From Bacteroidales bacterium (GTDB lineage Bacteria; Bacteroidota; Bacteroidia; Bacteroidales; UBA932): DNA of 64,000 nucleotides. Under the pieces are notes generated by a model that ran no database searches, was not told the DNA's origin, and worked only from the letters and a program-made list of their open reading frames with translations. Numbering within the stretch: position 1 is the first letter of the stretch; each line of letters starts with the position of its first letter. Shown one piece after another: positions 1 to 7,892 of the stretch. Location of the stretch: assembly GCA_024402135.1 (NCBI GenBank), contig JAKSJN010000008.1:58661-122660 (forward strand), given 5' to 3'. A program made the position numbers and the translations under genes.

Positions 1-105
1 GACCTCAGAAACCTTGATGCCGCAGTCGTCAATGTGTACGCAGAGCAGAGAGGCATGGATGAAACAATGAAGAACAGGCTGCTCAGCCACCTGATAAAAG
101 CATAG
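1..105 (+). CDS. 3' end of an unidentified gene (partial)
   Basis: An open frame runs from base 1 to a TAG at 103-105 and gives the last 34 residues of a protein that begins outside the window. The tail is polar and probably helical, ending in SHLIKA. Only 3 bases separate the stop from metF, so the two are probably co-transcribed. Too little is present to name the family. Confidence 0.6.
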   Translation, partial: DLRNLDAAVVNVYAEQRGMDETMKNRLLSHLIKA

Positions 106-108
106 CAT

Positions 109-1038
109 ATGAAAATCTCGGAAATACTCAAGTCTAGTGACAAACCTTTCGCATCGATAGAAATCGTACCGCCTCTGAAAGGAATACGTAAGGATGAATT
201 GCTCAAGAACGTAGGCCGCTTCATGGACTACGCTCCAAAGTACATCAATGTGACCAGCCACCGCGATGATTTCGAGTTCGTGGCCAAGGCAGACGGTACT
301 TATGAGAAGCATCTGGTAAGGAACAGAATCAGCGAGATTTCAGTGTGCTCGGTCATCCGTGAGGCTTTCGATGTCGAGGTAGTGCCTCATCTTATCTGTG
401 GAGGTTCATCAAAGGATGAGATAGAGAGCAAGCTTTACAACATGCGCTTCCTCGGATTCGAGAACGTCCTTGCCCTTCGCGGAGACTGTCTGAGCGGCGA
501 GAAGCGTTTCACTCCTCAGCCCGACGGCTATGCATATGCATCCGAACTTGTTGAAGGCATAAGGAAATTTGAGGCTGGATGTGGAGAGGACATATTCAGC
601 ATCGGTGTCGGTGCCTATCCCGAGAAGCATTTCGAGGCCCCTAACCTGGAGATGGACATCGCGAACCTTAAGAAGAAGGTCGATGCAGGAGCTGACTATG
701 TCATAACCCAGATGTTCTTCGACAACGAGGTTTTCTATGAGTATGAGCGCAGATGCCGCGAGGCCGGCATAAATGTGCCGATCATTCCTGGACTGAAACC
801 TCTCTCGACCCCGGCCCAGATCAACCGTCTTCCAGAGGCTTTCTCCATAGACATCCCTAACGATCTTGCCTCAGAGGTCAGCACCCATGCCAACGACCGC
901 AAGGCTGTCTTCCAGATCGGTACTGAATGGTGCCGAATGCAGTGCCGTGACCTCATCGCGCATGGAGTCCCTGCCGTGCATTTCTACACAATGGGTAATC
1001 CGGACAATGTCACTTCTATCTTGAAGGATTGTTTCTAA
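109..1038 (+). CDS. metF: 5,10-methylenetetrahydrofolate reductase
   Basis: Reduces 5,10-methylene-THF to 5-methyl-THF in the cytoplasm, supplying the methyl group for methionine synthesis. At 309 residues it is near the usual length for the bacterial FAD-containing TIM-barrel enzyme. Glu18 lies in SIEIVPP, where the family has its catalytic glutamate, and LALRGD at 121-126 matches the conserved folate/FAD-site loop carrying a key aspartate. The C-terminal half contains ADYVITQMFFD and PIIPGLKPL, also typical. The ATG at 109 follows the preceding gene by 3 bases and the protein starts directly with the barrel, so the start is secure. Family identity is clear. Confidence 0.95.
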   Translation: MKISEILKSSDKPFASIEIVPPLKGIRKDELLKNVGRFMDYAPKYINVTSHRDDFEFVAKADGTYEKHLVRNRISEISVCSVIREAFDVEVVPHLICGGSSKDEIESKLYNMRFLGFENVLALRGDCLSGEKRFTPQPDGYAYASELVEGIRKFEAGCGEDIFSIGVGAYPEKHFEAPNLEMDIANLKKKVDAGADYVITQMFFDNEVFYEYERRCREAGINVPIIPGLKPLSTPAQINRLPEAFSIDIPNDLASEVSTHANDRKAVFQIGTEWCRMQCRDLIAHGVPAVHFYTMGNPDNVTSILKDCF

Positions 1039-1126
1039 AAACCGGAAAATCGTCCATATAGTCCAGTTTGCGATTATTGTTATATAAGCTTGGACTTTTT
1101 TGTAATCCTTGGTTGATGCATTTTTC

Positions 1127-1134
1127 TACCTTTG
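1127..1134 (+). promoter_or_regulatory. -7 box TACCTTTG before the alpha-galactosidase gene
   Basis: TACCTTTG matches the Bacteroidota sigma-A -7 consensus TAnnTTTG. The nearest TTTG (1099-1102) is 24 bases upstream, longer than the usual 19-21, so the -33 element is weak. Transcription would start near 1139, giving a leader of about 22 bases before the ATG at 1161. This supports 1161 over any upstream in-frame start. Confidence 0.6.
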
Positions 1135-1160
1135 CATCAACCGCAAACCGTTTTGACGCA

Positions 1161-2411
1161 ATGAAAACCAATTTAAAAGCCTGCTTGCTGATAGCTGCCT
1201 CACTTCTTGTATCCTTCAATGCTTCTGCCCAGAAGAAGTCAAAGGCAGAGCCTGAGTTCAAACCTTTGACCGACGAGGAGTATGAGTCGCTTGCTGCTAC
1301 TCCTCCTATGGGATGGAACAGCTGGAACAAGTTCGGCTGCAATGTAAGCGAGACCCTCATCAAAGAGATGGCGGACGCCATGGTTTCATCAGGCATGAGG
1401 GATGCGGGTTACCAGTACATCGTCATCGATGACTGCTGGCAGGTTGACCGCGACAGGGACGGCAATATCGTATGCGATCCCGAGAGATTTCCTCACGGCA
1501 TGAAAGCCGTTGCAGACTATGTCCACAGCAAGGGTCTCAAGTTCGGCATCTATTCCTGTGCCGGCTCATATACCTGTCAGGGCCGTCCAGGCAGCAAGGG
1601 TCATCAGTTCCAGGATGCCCGTACCTATGCTTCATGGGGAGTCGATTATCTCAAGTACGACTGGTGCTCCAATGACGGCCAGAACGCAAAGGCTGCTTAC
1701 CAGACTATGTCTGAAGCCATCAAGGCTGCCGGCAGACCGATTGTCCTCAGCATCTGTGAATGGGGCGAGGGCGAGCCTTGGAAGTGGGGCAAGGGAATCG
1801 GCCACCTCTGGAGAGTTACTCCTGATATCCGCGACATATATGACTGTACCTTCGACTGGGGTGGTGTAGGTGTCCTTCAGTGCATCGACGCCATGGCAGA
1901 TCTTCAGCGATATGCCGGCCCTGGTCATTGGAATGATGCTGAGATGCTCGAGGTAGGCAACGGTGGCATGACCCGTGACGAGTATATCACACATTTCAGC
2001 ATGTGGTCCCTTCTGGCTGCTCCGCTCATGTCGGGCAATGATCTCAGAAGCATGACTCCCGAGACCATCGAAATACTCTGCAATACCGAAGTGATCGAGG
2101 TGAACCAGGATCCCAAGGGAGAGCAGGGAACCCGCTGGATGGATATGGGAGACAAGGAGATCTGGGCTAAGCCTCTCTCAGGTGGTGAGGTTGCCATATG
2201 CTTCATGAACCGTTCGGATGTTGAGTGGAACCTTGATCATAACTGGCTCAAGCAGACCATGTACTTTGCAACCGAGATCAACATGAAGACCACCGAATAT
2301 GTTGTCCGTGACCTCTGGGAGCACTGTGACCTTGGTACCACCAAGTCAAATCTTGTCAAGACAATTCCGGCGCACGGAACCCTGATGGTCCGTCTGTCGC
2401 CTAAGAAATAG
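1161..2411 (+). CDS. Secreted alpha-galactosidase, glycoside hydrolase family 27
   Basis: Predicted to remove terminal alpha-linked galactose from oligo- or polysaccharides outside the cytoplasm. A signal peptide occupies residues 1-24 (MKTNLKAC, hydrophobic core, NASAQ). The (beta/alpha)8 domain opens with PPMGWNSWNKFGC at 48-60. YLKYDWC places the nucleophile at Asp167, and WRVTPDIRD places the likely acid/base at Asp222, by analogy with human alpha-galactosidase A. A short C-terminal beta domain ends at 416. The frame stays open upstream to 1068, but the ATG at 1161 begins a proper signal peptide and sits behind a -7 box. A terminator follows. GH27 also contains alpha-N-acetylgalactosaminidases, so the exact substrate is not fixed by sequence. 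Confidence 0.9.
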   Translation: MKTNLKACLLIAASLLVSFNASAQKKSKAEPEFKPLTDEEYESLAATPPMGWNSWNKFGCNVSETLIKEMADAMVSSGMRDAGYQYIVIDDCWQVDRDRDGNIVCDPERFPHGMKAVADYVHSKGLKFGIYSCAGSYTCQGRPGSKGHQFQDARTYASWGVDYLKYDWCSNDGQNAKAAYQTMSEAIKAAGRPIVLSICEWGEGEPWKWGKGIGHLWRVTPDIRDIYDCTFDWGGVGVLQCIDAMADLQRYAGPGHWNDAEMLEVGNGGMTRDEYITHFSMWSLLAAPLMSGNDLRSMTPETIEILCNTEVIEVNQDPKGEQGTRWMDMGDKEIWAKPLSGGEVAICFMNRSDVEWNLDHNWLKQTMYFATEINMKTTEYVVRDLWEHCDLGTTKSNLVKTIPAHGTLMVRLSPKK

Positions 2412-2462
2412 ATTGGTTGTTAATGGTTGTAATGATTAGTATTAATGTGTATTTATTGGCAG

Positions 2463-2496
2463 AAAAAGGTCTCGACGTGAGTCGCGGCCTTTTTTT
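2463..2496 (+). terminator. Intrinsic terminator after the alpha-galactosidase gene
   Basis: An A-run leads into a stem (AAAAAGGTC paired with GGCCTTTTT, one inner mismatch, then CGAC with GTCG) around a GTGA loop, followed by a T-run. It ends the GH27 transcript and separates it from the lipoprotein gene at 2545. Confidence 0.85.
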
Positions 2497-2544
2497 CAAT
2501 TACACTTTTCTGGAAAGAATGTATCATACGAACAATAATAAAAC

Positions 2545-3906
2545 ATGAAAAAGTTATTCACCACAGCGGTAATCCTTGCCGCCGCGCTTGCATCGATCTT
2601 ATCCTGTACCGAGATTAATCCCTATGGCCTCAAGATAGACAGGAACGGCAGCGTGATTATGCCGGAAGGCAAGGAAATCTACATTCAGCAGGAATGGAAG
2701 GACAGCCTTAAGCTGGATCTCCAGGACCCTGAGAGCGATTGGAGCTATCATCGCATGTACTGCACCAAGGATATCTCCATTTTCTGGCAGAAGGGATTTG
2801 GAGCGGATCCTGCAATGGCTCCTGACCTTGACGGCCATCCTATGACCTTTGATGTGTTCAGGGTTGCCGACCGAATCCAGTATTTCTATGACTATTTCTA
2901 CGAGCACATGGGCTTTATCCTGCCTGGATCGAAGGCAGAGAAGTATCGTATGCTCTGCTTTGTCAAGTACGATCTCGAGGCCACAGCATATGGTGGCAAT
3001 GTCGACGACACCATCGGTGCGCTATGGGTCACCCCTGTCCGCATCCAGGACGAGGCGATGAACTGCATCGCCCATGAACTCGGTCATGCCTTCCAGTTCC
3101 AGATCATGAGCGACGGAACAGGCGACGGATGGGGAGGCTCAGGCTTCTATGAGATGACTTCCCAGTGGATGCTCTGGACCGTCAACAATGACTGGATGAC
3201 TTCCGAGAAATACCATTGGGACGACTTCAACAAGCTTACCCACAAGGCTTATCTGGACGGCGTCAACATCTATCACTCTCCTTATGTGCTCATGTGGTGG
3301 TCACAGCAGCACGGAGAACCGATAATTGCCGATCTCTATCGTGAGGGCAAGCGTGGTGACGATCCTGTAATCACTTACAAGGAGCATTTCAACATGAACC
3401 AGGAGCAGTTCAATGATGATATGTACGAGGGCGTAAGGACCTTCATCAACTGGGACTGGAAGAATGAGAATATCTACAACGAGGCACGTCCATATGCCAA
3501 CAAGAACGTGACTGCGCTTGTTGACGCCGGAAGCGGCTGGCAGAGAGTATCACCGGATAATTGCCCGGAGAATTATGGATACAACGGTATTGCGCTTCCA
3601 CTGCCAAAGCAGGGAGAGACCGTGTCGGTAAGTTTCCGCGGTGAGGCTGGAATCAAGGGATACAGCAACTCTCACGTCGACAATGCAGGTTGGCGCTATG
3701 GCTTCGTGGCAGTTGACAAGGACGGCAAGGCCAGCTATGGAGAGACTCACTCGGAGAAAGAGGCGACCATAAGCTATACAGCAGAAACCGAGCTCAGCTA
3801 TCTCTGGTTCGTGGTCATGGGCGCACCGACCGAGCATGTCCAGCTTCCTGGCTGGCGCTCGAACGGCCCGAACGACCAGTGGCCATACTCGATCAGAATC
3901 AACTAA
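2545..3906 (+). CDS. Secreted lipoprotein with HEXXH metallopeptidase-like motif (DUF6055-like)
   Basis: A 453-residue protein with a lipoprotein signal (lipobox ILSC, Cys21), so probably anchored at the cell envelope. Around residue 177 it has IAHELGHAFQ, an HEXXH zinc-binding signature, followed by GGSGFYEMTSQWMLW, which could supply a third ligand (Glu). The C-terminal third (after about 320) looks like a beta-sandwich. This layout resembles secreted Bacteroidota proteins grouped as DUF6055; I assign that by recollection, not search. It lies between a glycosidase and a muramidase, which suggests a role in degrading extracellular glycoprotein or cell-wall material. Peptidase activity is inferred from the motif only. 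Confidence 0.6.
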   Translation: MKKLFTTAVILAAALASILSCTEINPYGLKIDRNGSVIMPEGKEIYIQQEWKDSLKLDLQDPESDWSYHRMYCTKDISIFWQKGFGADPAMAPDLDGHPMTFDVFRVADRIQYFYDYFYEHMGFILPGSKAEKYRMLCFVKYDLEATAYGGNVDDTIGALWVTPVRIQDEAMNCIAHELGHAFQFQIMSDGTGDGWGGSGFYEMTSQWMLWTVNNDWMTSEKYHWDDFNKLTHKAYLDGVNIYHSPYVLMWWSQQHGEPIIADLYREGKRGDDPVITYKEHFNMNQEQFNDDMYEGVRTFINWDWKNENIYNEARPYANKNVTALVDAGSGWQRVSPDNCPENYGYNGIALPLPKQGETVSVSFRGEAGIKGYSNSHVDNAGWRYGFVAVDKDGKASYGETHSEKEATISYTAETELSYLWFVVMGAPTEHVQLPGWRSNGPNDQWPYSIRIN

Positions 3907-3922
3907 GTCACTCAAAAAAGAT

Positions 3923-3947
3923 AAAGGGGCCGGACAGGCCCCTTTTC
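3923..3947. terminator. Bidirectional terminator between convergent genes
   Basis: AAAGGGGCC and GGCCCCTTTT form a perfect stem around a GGACA loop, with A residues on the left and T residues on the right. It can therefore stop transcription of both the HEXXH lipoprotein gene and the convergent namZ-like gene. Confidence 0.85.
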
Positions 3948-3952
3948 TTGTA

Positions 3953-5164
3953 TTACTCAGCGTAGAGCAGGTAAGGCTTTCTCTGTGCCTTGAAGGCGGT
4001 GACGTCGTCCTGCCAGCGCGCCTTGATCTCGTCGGCGGTATTTCCGGCCTCGATCATCTCGCGGACCCAAGATACACCGGTAAGAAGGTTGAAGAATCCG
4101 TTCTTGAGGAAGAATGACTCGGAGTTGAGGTCATGGTAGGCGTCGATGATGTACTCGAGATTGATTCCGTTCGCCCAGATCTCTTCGTACGGCATGTCGC
4201 GCAGGTCACGGCCATGGCATTCCTGGTCCATGCATACCGGACTTTTTGCCCCTGGCATGCTGCGAGGAGTGAAGCTGAAACCCGAACCCTTCATATCCGG
4301 ATGACCGTACATCTCGAAAGGATGGTCGGTTCCGCGGCCGAGAGATACTTCCGTTCCCTCGAAGAAACAGGTGGATGCGTAAAGATAGATGGCTCTCATG
4401 TCCTTGAGGTTAGGTGAAGGAGGCATGATCAGGTCATATCTGGTCTGGTGACCGTAGTTGAGGCAAGGAACTACCTTGAGGTCGCATTTGAGTCCACCTG
4501 GAATCCAGCCTTCGCCGTTTATCATCTGTGCAAGCTCGCCCAGGGTCATGCCGTGTACGATAGGGATAGGCAGACGGCCGATTCCGCTGCTGTAGTTCTC
4601 TGTGTCAAGTATAGGACCATCCACGTAGAATCCGTTGGGGTTCGGACGGTCGAGCAGAACGACCTCCTTGCCTTTCTCGGCGCAGGCGGTCATGAGATTG
4701 TACATGGTGATGTAGTAGGTGTAGTATCTCAGTCCTACGTCCTGGATATCCATGACAAGTACATCGAAACTGTCCATAGCCTCGTCGCTTGGACTGTAGC
4801 CTTTGCCTCCATATAGCGACAGAATCGGAACTCCGGTCTTCGGGTCGGTGGAACTGCTTACATGCTCGCCGGCGTCAGCATCTCCTCTGAAACCATGCTC
4901 GGGGGAGAATATTGCCTTTACGTTCATTCCCTTTTCCATCAGCAAGTCAAGCAGGTGAGGTCCGAAGACTCCGTTCTCGGCATCGACGACAACGTCTCCG
5001 ACGATGCCGCTCATATTGCTGAATATCGCGACTCTCTTGCCCTCCAGCATAGGCATGTACACATCGCTTCTTTCGTCACCAAGGATGACACGGGTGTCCT
5101 CTGACGCACCTGAGCATGCCAGGGCTGTCAGGACCATTGTGAATAATGCAATCAGTTTCTTCAT
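3953..5164 (-). CDS. namZ: Exo-beta-N-acetylmuramidase, NamZ/DUF1343 family (GH171)
   Basis: Members characterised in Bacillus subtilis and Tannerella forsythia release MurNAc from the non-reducing ends of peptidoglycan fragments, for recycling or scavenging. This 403-residue protein has the full-length family layout: RVAIFSN near residue 50, then FSPEHGFRGD with GEHVSSSTD, then VMDIQDVGLRYYTY and LLDRPNPNG, and GRGTDHPFE further on. The N-terminus is a signal sequence ending LTALAC, a plausible but imperfect lipobox. The ATG at 5164 lies only 4 bases from a -7 box (5169-5176), so the mRNA may be leaderless. It is divergent from the transporter gene at 5266. Confidence 0.85.
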   Translation of the reverse strand: MKKLIALFTMVLTALACSGASEDTRVILGDERSDVYMPMLEGKRVAIFSNMSGIVGDVVVDAENGVFGPHLLDLLMEKGMNVKAIFSPEHGFRGDADAGEHVSSSTDPKTGVPILSLYGGKGYSPSDEAMDSFDVLVMDIQDVGLRYYTYYITMYNLMTACAEKGKEVVLLDRPNPNGFYVDGPILDTENYSSGIGRLPIPIVHGMTLGELAQMINGEGWIPGGLKCDLKVVPCLNYGHQTRYDLIMPPSPNLKDMRAIYLYASTCFFEGTEVSLGRGTDHPFEMYGHPDMKGSGFSFTPRSMPGAKSPVCMDQECHGRDLRDMPYEEIWANGINLEYIIDAYHDLNSESFFLKNGFFNLLTGVSWVREMIEAGNTADEIKARWQDDVTAFKAQRKPYLLYAE

Positions 5165-5168
5165 ATGG

Positions 5169-5176
5169 CAAATATA
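5169..5176 (-). promoter_or_regulatory. -7 box TATATTTG for the namZ-like gene
   Basis: Read on the minus strand the box is TATATTTG, a full match to TAnnTTTG. Its last base is 4 nt from the A of the ATG, so the predicted start point nearly coincides with the start codon. Confidence 0.55.
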
Positions 5177-5207
5177 ATAATTTTCGGCGCGGTTGAGGAT
5201 AATGTCT

Positions 5208-5215
5208 TATATTTG
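5208..5215 (+). promoter_or_regulatory. -7 box TATATTTG for the AspT-type transporter gene
   Basis: Full TAnnTTTG match. It predicts a leader of about 45 bases before the ATG at 5266. No clear TTTG is seen at the usual upstream spacing; TTTTC at 5181-5185 is the closest. It pairs with the divergent box at 5169-5176. Confidence 0.55.
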
Positions 5216-5265
5216 CGGCTGAATTGCCGTTTTCTTGCGAGAACGGCTGCCAATAGAAACGAACG

Positions 5266-6933
5266 ATGAGCATCCTTCCTCAAGACCTTCTTCAACCGAC
5301 AGTAATCCAGACAGTTTTCGTCATATCTCTGGTGAGTGTGATTGGTATCTACCTTGGACGTATCAAGGTGGGAGGCATCTCTCTGGGCATCACGTTCGTA
5401 TTCTTTGTGGGTATCATCGCTGCATATCTGGGAGTGACCCTCAATCCGGATATGCTTGGCTATGCCCAGAATTTTGGCCTGATACTTTTCGTCTACACCC
5501 TTGGGCTCGAGGTCGGTCCGGGCTTCTTCAGTTCGTTCAAGAAAGGGGGAGTGACCTTGAACATGCTCTGCATAGCTTTGATTCTGGCCGGTACTCTGAT
5601 GGCTCTTGGACTGTGGGCTGTGACTCCTCTTCCTCTCAGCGAGATCATGGGACTGCTCAGCGGAGCGGTAACCAATACGCCTATGCTTGGTGCTGCTCAG
5701 CAGACGCTTCTCCAGATGGATCCGGGAAGCGCGGAAGCCGCCGATATGGCAATGAGCTGCGCTGTCGCATATCCTATGGGTGTCGTCGGCATGATCGTGG
5801 CGATCATTGTACTCCGCTGGATATTCAAGAAGTTCCATAAGCCGATAGAGACCAAGGAGGACAAGGATACAACCTTCATCAGTGAGTACGTGGTCTCGAA
5901 TCCGGCTGTTTTCGAAAAGACTATCGGCGAGGTCATGAAGCTCCTGGACGTGACGATCGTCATTTCCAGAATATGGCATGACGGCAATGTCCGCATCCCT
6001 GCCGGCAGCATGCACCTTCATGAGGGCGACCACCTGATGGTTGTATCGGACAGACATGACACCGACCGTATCACGGCCCTTTTCGGCCAGATGGTACCTA
6101 AGGACTGGAACAGTTCAGACATCGACTGGAATGCCATCGACCGCGAGGTTGTATGCCGCGAGATATATGTCACCGAGGACAAGCTCAACGGTGTGCGTCT
6201 TGGCTCGCTCAAGCTTCGCAACGCATACGGAATCAACATTACCCGTGTTAACCGTGCAGGCATCATGCTGGTTGCTTCACGTGACCTTATTCTCCAGCTC
6301 GGCGACAAGCTGACCATTGTCGGAGATGCCAAGGCAATCGACAATGTCGCCAACCTGCTTGGCAACCACGAAAGCCAGCTTGACACACCGAATCTGCCCG
6401 TGCTTTTCATCGGTCTGGCTCTCGGTGTCCTTGCCGGTGCAATCGGATTCTCCATCCCGGGAATGTCCATGCCCGTACGCCTTGGAATCGCCGGCGGCCC
6501 TATTCTGGTGGGTATCCTGCTTGGAGCATTCGGCCCGCGTTTCCACCTTACCACCTATACCACCCACAGTGCTATCCTGATTCTGCGCCAGTTCGGTATA
6601 ATTACCTATCTGGCAGGACTGGGACTCAGTTCCGGTGCCGGTTTCTTTGACAAGGTGCTGACTCTTGACGGTCTCGTCTGGCTGGCGATGGGTTTCATCC
6701 TGGCCGTCGTTCCTGTGCTTCTTGTCGGTGTGATCGCAATGAAACGCTACAAACTGGACTTTACTCATTGCGTCGGCATGCTTTGCGGTACAATGGCAAA
6801 CCCTATGGCGCTTACCTATGCCGAGACCACCGGCATAGGTGAAGAGGCTCCTGTTGCCTACGCCACCGTATATCCTGTCACGATGTTCCTGCGCGTCATT
6901 ATCGCACAGATAGTAATGGTTATGTTCTGCTAG
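5266..6933 (+). CDS. AspT/YidE-type membrane transporter with two RCK_C (TrkA-C) domains
   Basis: A 555-residue integral membrane protein. The N-terminal membrane half (about residues 15-185) and the C-terminal half (about 370-555) each have five or so hydrophobic segments and related motifs: GLEVGPGFFSSFKKGG in the first and GLGLSSGAGFFDK in the second, the hallmark of the AspT/YidE/YbjL duplication. Between them lie two TrkA-C-like regulatory domains (about 215-275 and 295-355). Characterised AspT exchanges aspartate for alanine; the substrate here is unknown. The phosphatase gene starts 3 bases after the stop, so the two are co-transcribed. Confidence 0.85.
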   Translation: MSILPQDLLQPTVIQTVFVISLVSVIGIYLGRIKVGGISLGITFVFFVGIIAAYLGVTLNPDMLGYAQNFGLILFVYTLGLEVGPGFFSSFKKGGVTLNMLCIALILAGTLMALGLWAVTPLPLSEIMGLLSGAVTNTPMLGAAQQTLLQMDPGSAEAADMAMSCAVAYPMGVVGMIVAIIVLRWIFKKFHKPIETKEDKDTTFISEYVVSNPAVFEKTIGEVMKLLDVTIVISRIWHDGNVRIPAGSMHLHEGDHLMVVSDRHDTDRITALFGQMVPKDWNSSDIDWNAIDREVVCREIYVTEDKLNGVRLGSLKLRNAYGINITRVNRAGIMLVASRDLILQLGDKLTIVGDAKAIDNVANLLGNHESQLDTPNLPVLFIGLALGVLAGAIGFSIPGMSMPVRLGIAGGPILVGILLGAFGPRFHLTTYTTHSAILILRQFGIITYLAGLGLSSGAGFFDKVLTLDGLVWLAMGFILAVVPVLLVGVIAMKRYKLDFTHCVGMLCGTMANPMALTYAETTGIGEEAPVAYATVYPVTMFLRVIIAQIVMVMFC

Positions 6934-6936
6934 GTC

Positions 6937-7374
6937 ATGAAAGTCCTTTTTGTCTGCCACGGCAACATCTGCCGCAGCCCTATGGCTGAATATATATTCA
7001 AGGACATGGTCCGCAAGAGAGGTCTTGGAGGAATCTTCACGGAGATCTCTTCATGCGCAGTCAGCCGCGAGGAGATCGGCAACCCTGTCTATCCGCCCGC
7101 TCGCCGCGAACTCGGCCGTCACGGCATAGGCTGTCAGGGTCATGCAGCACGCCAGATAACCTTTTCCGACCATGACTACTATGACCTGATCATACTCATG
7201 GATCGCAGCAACATGAGGATTCTCCAGCGCATGTGGGGGGACGCCCGCATGAACAAGGTTCGCATGCTCCTGAACCGCGACGTCGCCGATCCATGGTATA
7301 CAGACGATTTCGAGACCACCTACGACGATATCGTAAATGGCCTCGAAGCGTTGATTGAAGAATATTCTGCCTAG
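6937..7374 (+). CDS. Low-molecular-weight protein-tyrosine phosphatase
   Basis: A 145-residue cytoplasmic phosphatase. The signature C-x5-R loop is Cys7 to Arg13 in VCHGNICRSPMAE at the N-terminus, and the catalytic aspartate is in DPWYTDDF near residue 112. Both are needed for the cysteinyl-phosphate mechanism. In bacteria such enzymes act on phosphotyrosine proteins, often in polysaccharide control, and some relatives are arsenate reductases; the tyrosine-phosphatase form fits better because the aspartate loop is intact. It follows the transporter gene by 3 bases. The stop lies 1 base from the convergent thioredoxin gene, with no terminator between. Confidence 0.9.
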   Translation: MKVLFVCHGNICRSPMAEYIFKDMVRKRGLGGIFTEISSCAVSREEIGNPVYPPARRELGRHGIGCQGHAARQITFSDHDYYDLIILMDRSNMRILQRMWGDARMNKVRMLLNRDVADPWYTDDFETTYDDIVNGLEALIEEYSA

Positions 7375-7375
7375 T

Positions 7376-7882
7376 CTACTTGACGTTGGCTTTCATTGCC
7401 TTTGCAAGATCTGCGGCGGTGAAGTATCCACCTACGACCTTACCCTTTGGATCCACAAGATAGAATGTAGGGATCCAGTCAAGCTTGTATGCGTCGTTGA
7501 CCTTGGTCTCCTTCCACTTGGTGAGCTCGCTTGCCTGAGGCCATTTCATGCCGGCCTTCTCGACGTATGAGAGCCATGCCTCCTTTTCAGTGTCGAAAGA
7601 TATTCCGAGGAACTCGCACTTCTTTCCACCATACTGCTTATAAAGCTCTACAAGTTCAGGCGCTTCTCTGCGGCAGTCACCGCACCAGCTGGCCCAGAAG
7701 TCGATTACAAGATACTTGCCTTTGAAGTCCTTGAGGGAAATCATCTTGCCCTGGGGAGATGGTACGCTGAAAGCAGGGGCCTTCTCTCCGGCTTTGATGA
7801 GTGTAGATGCATCCTGGGCATTTGCAACGAATGCAGAAGTGATGATAGCGGCCGCGATGGCCATGATCTTGAGTGTCTTCAT
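7376..7882 (-). CDS. Periplasmic thioredoxin-like protein, TlpA/ResA type
   Basis: A 168-residue exported disulfide oxidoreductase. The signal peptide (residues 1-23, ending VANAQ) is followed by the AhpC/TSA-thioredoxin fold: GEKAPAFSVPSPQGK, then WASWCGDCRREAP with redox cysteines in CGDC, then the cis-proline region WIPTFYLVDPKGKVVG. It probably reduces or isomerises disulfides in envelope proteins. The start is the ATG at 7882; the frame stays open upstream but only across the end of truB. It begins 10 bases after the truB stop and is the last gene of the long minus-strand run. Confidence 0.85.
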   Translation of the reverse strand: MKTLKIMAIAAAIITSAFVANAQDASTLIKAGEKAPAFSVPSPQGKMISLKDFKGKYLVIDFWASWCGDCRREAPELVELYKQYGGKKCEFLGISFDTEKEAWLSYVEKAGMKWPQASELTKWKETKVNDAYKLDWIPTFYLVDPKGKVVGGYFTAADLAKAMKANVK

Positions 7883-7892
7883 ATTGTCAATG

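Noticed and set aside
5161-6057. 298-residue minus-strand frame opposite the AspT-type transporter
   Set aside because: Composition is rich in His, Ser and Arg with no family resemblance; it is a shadow of the transporter gene.
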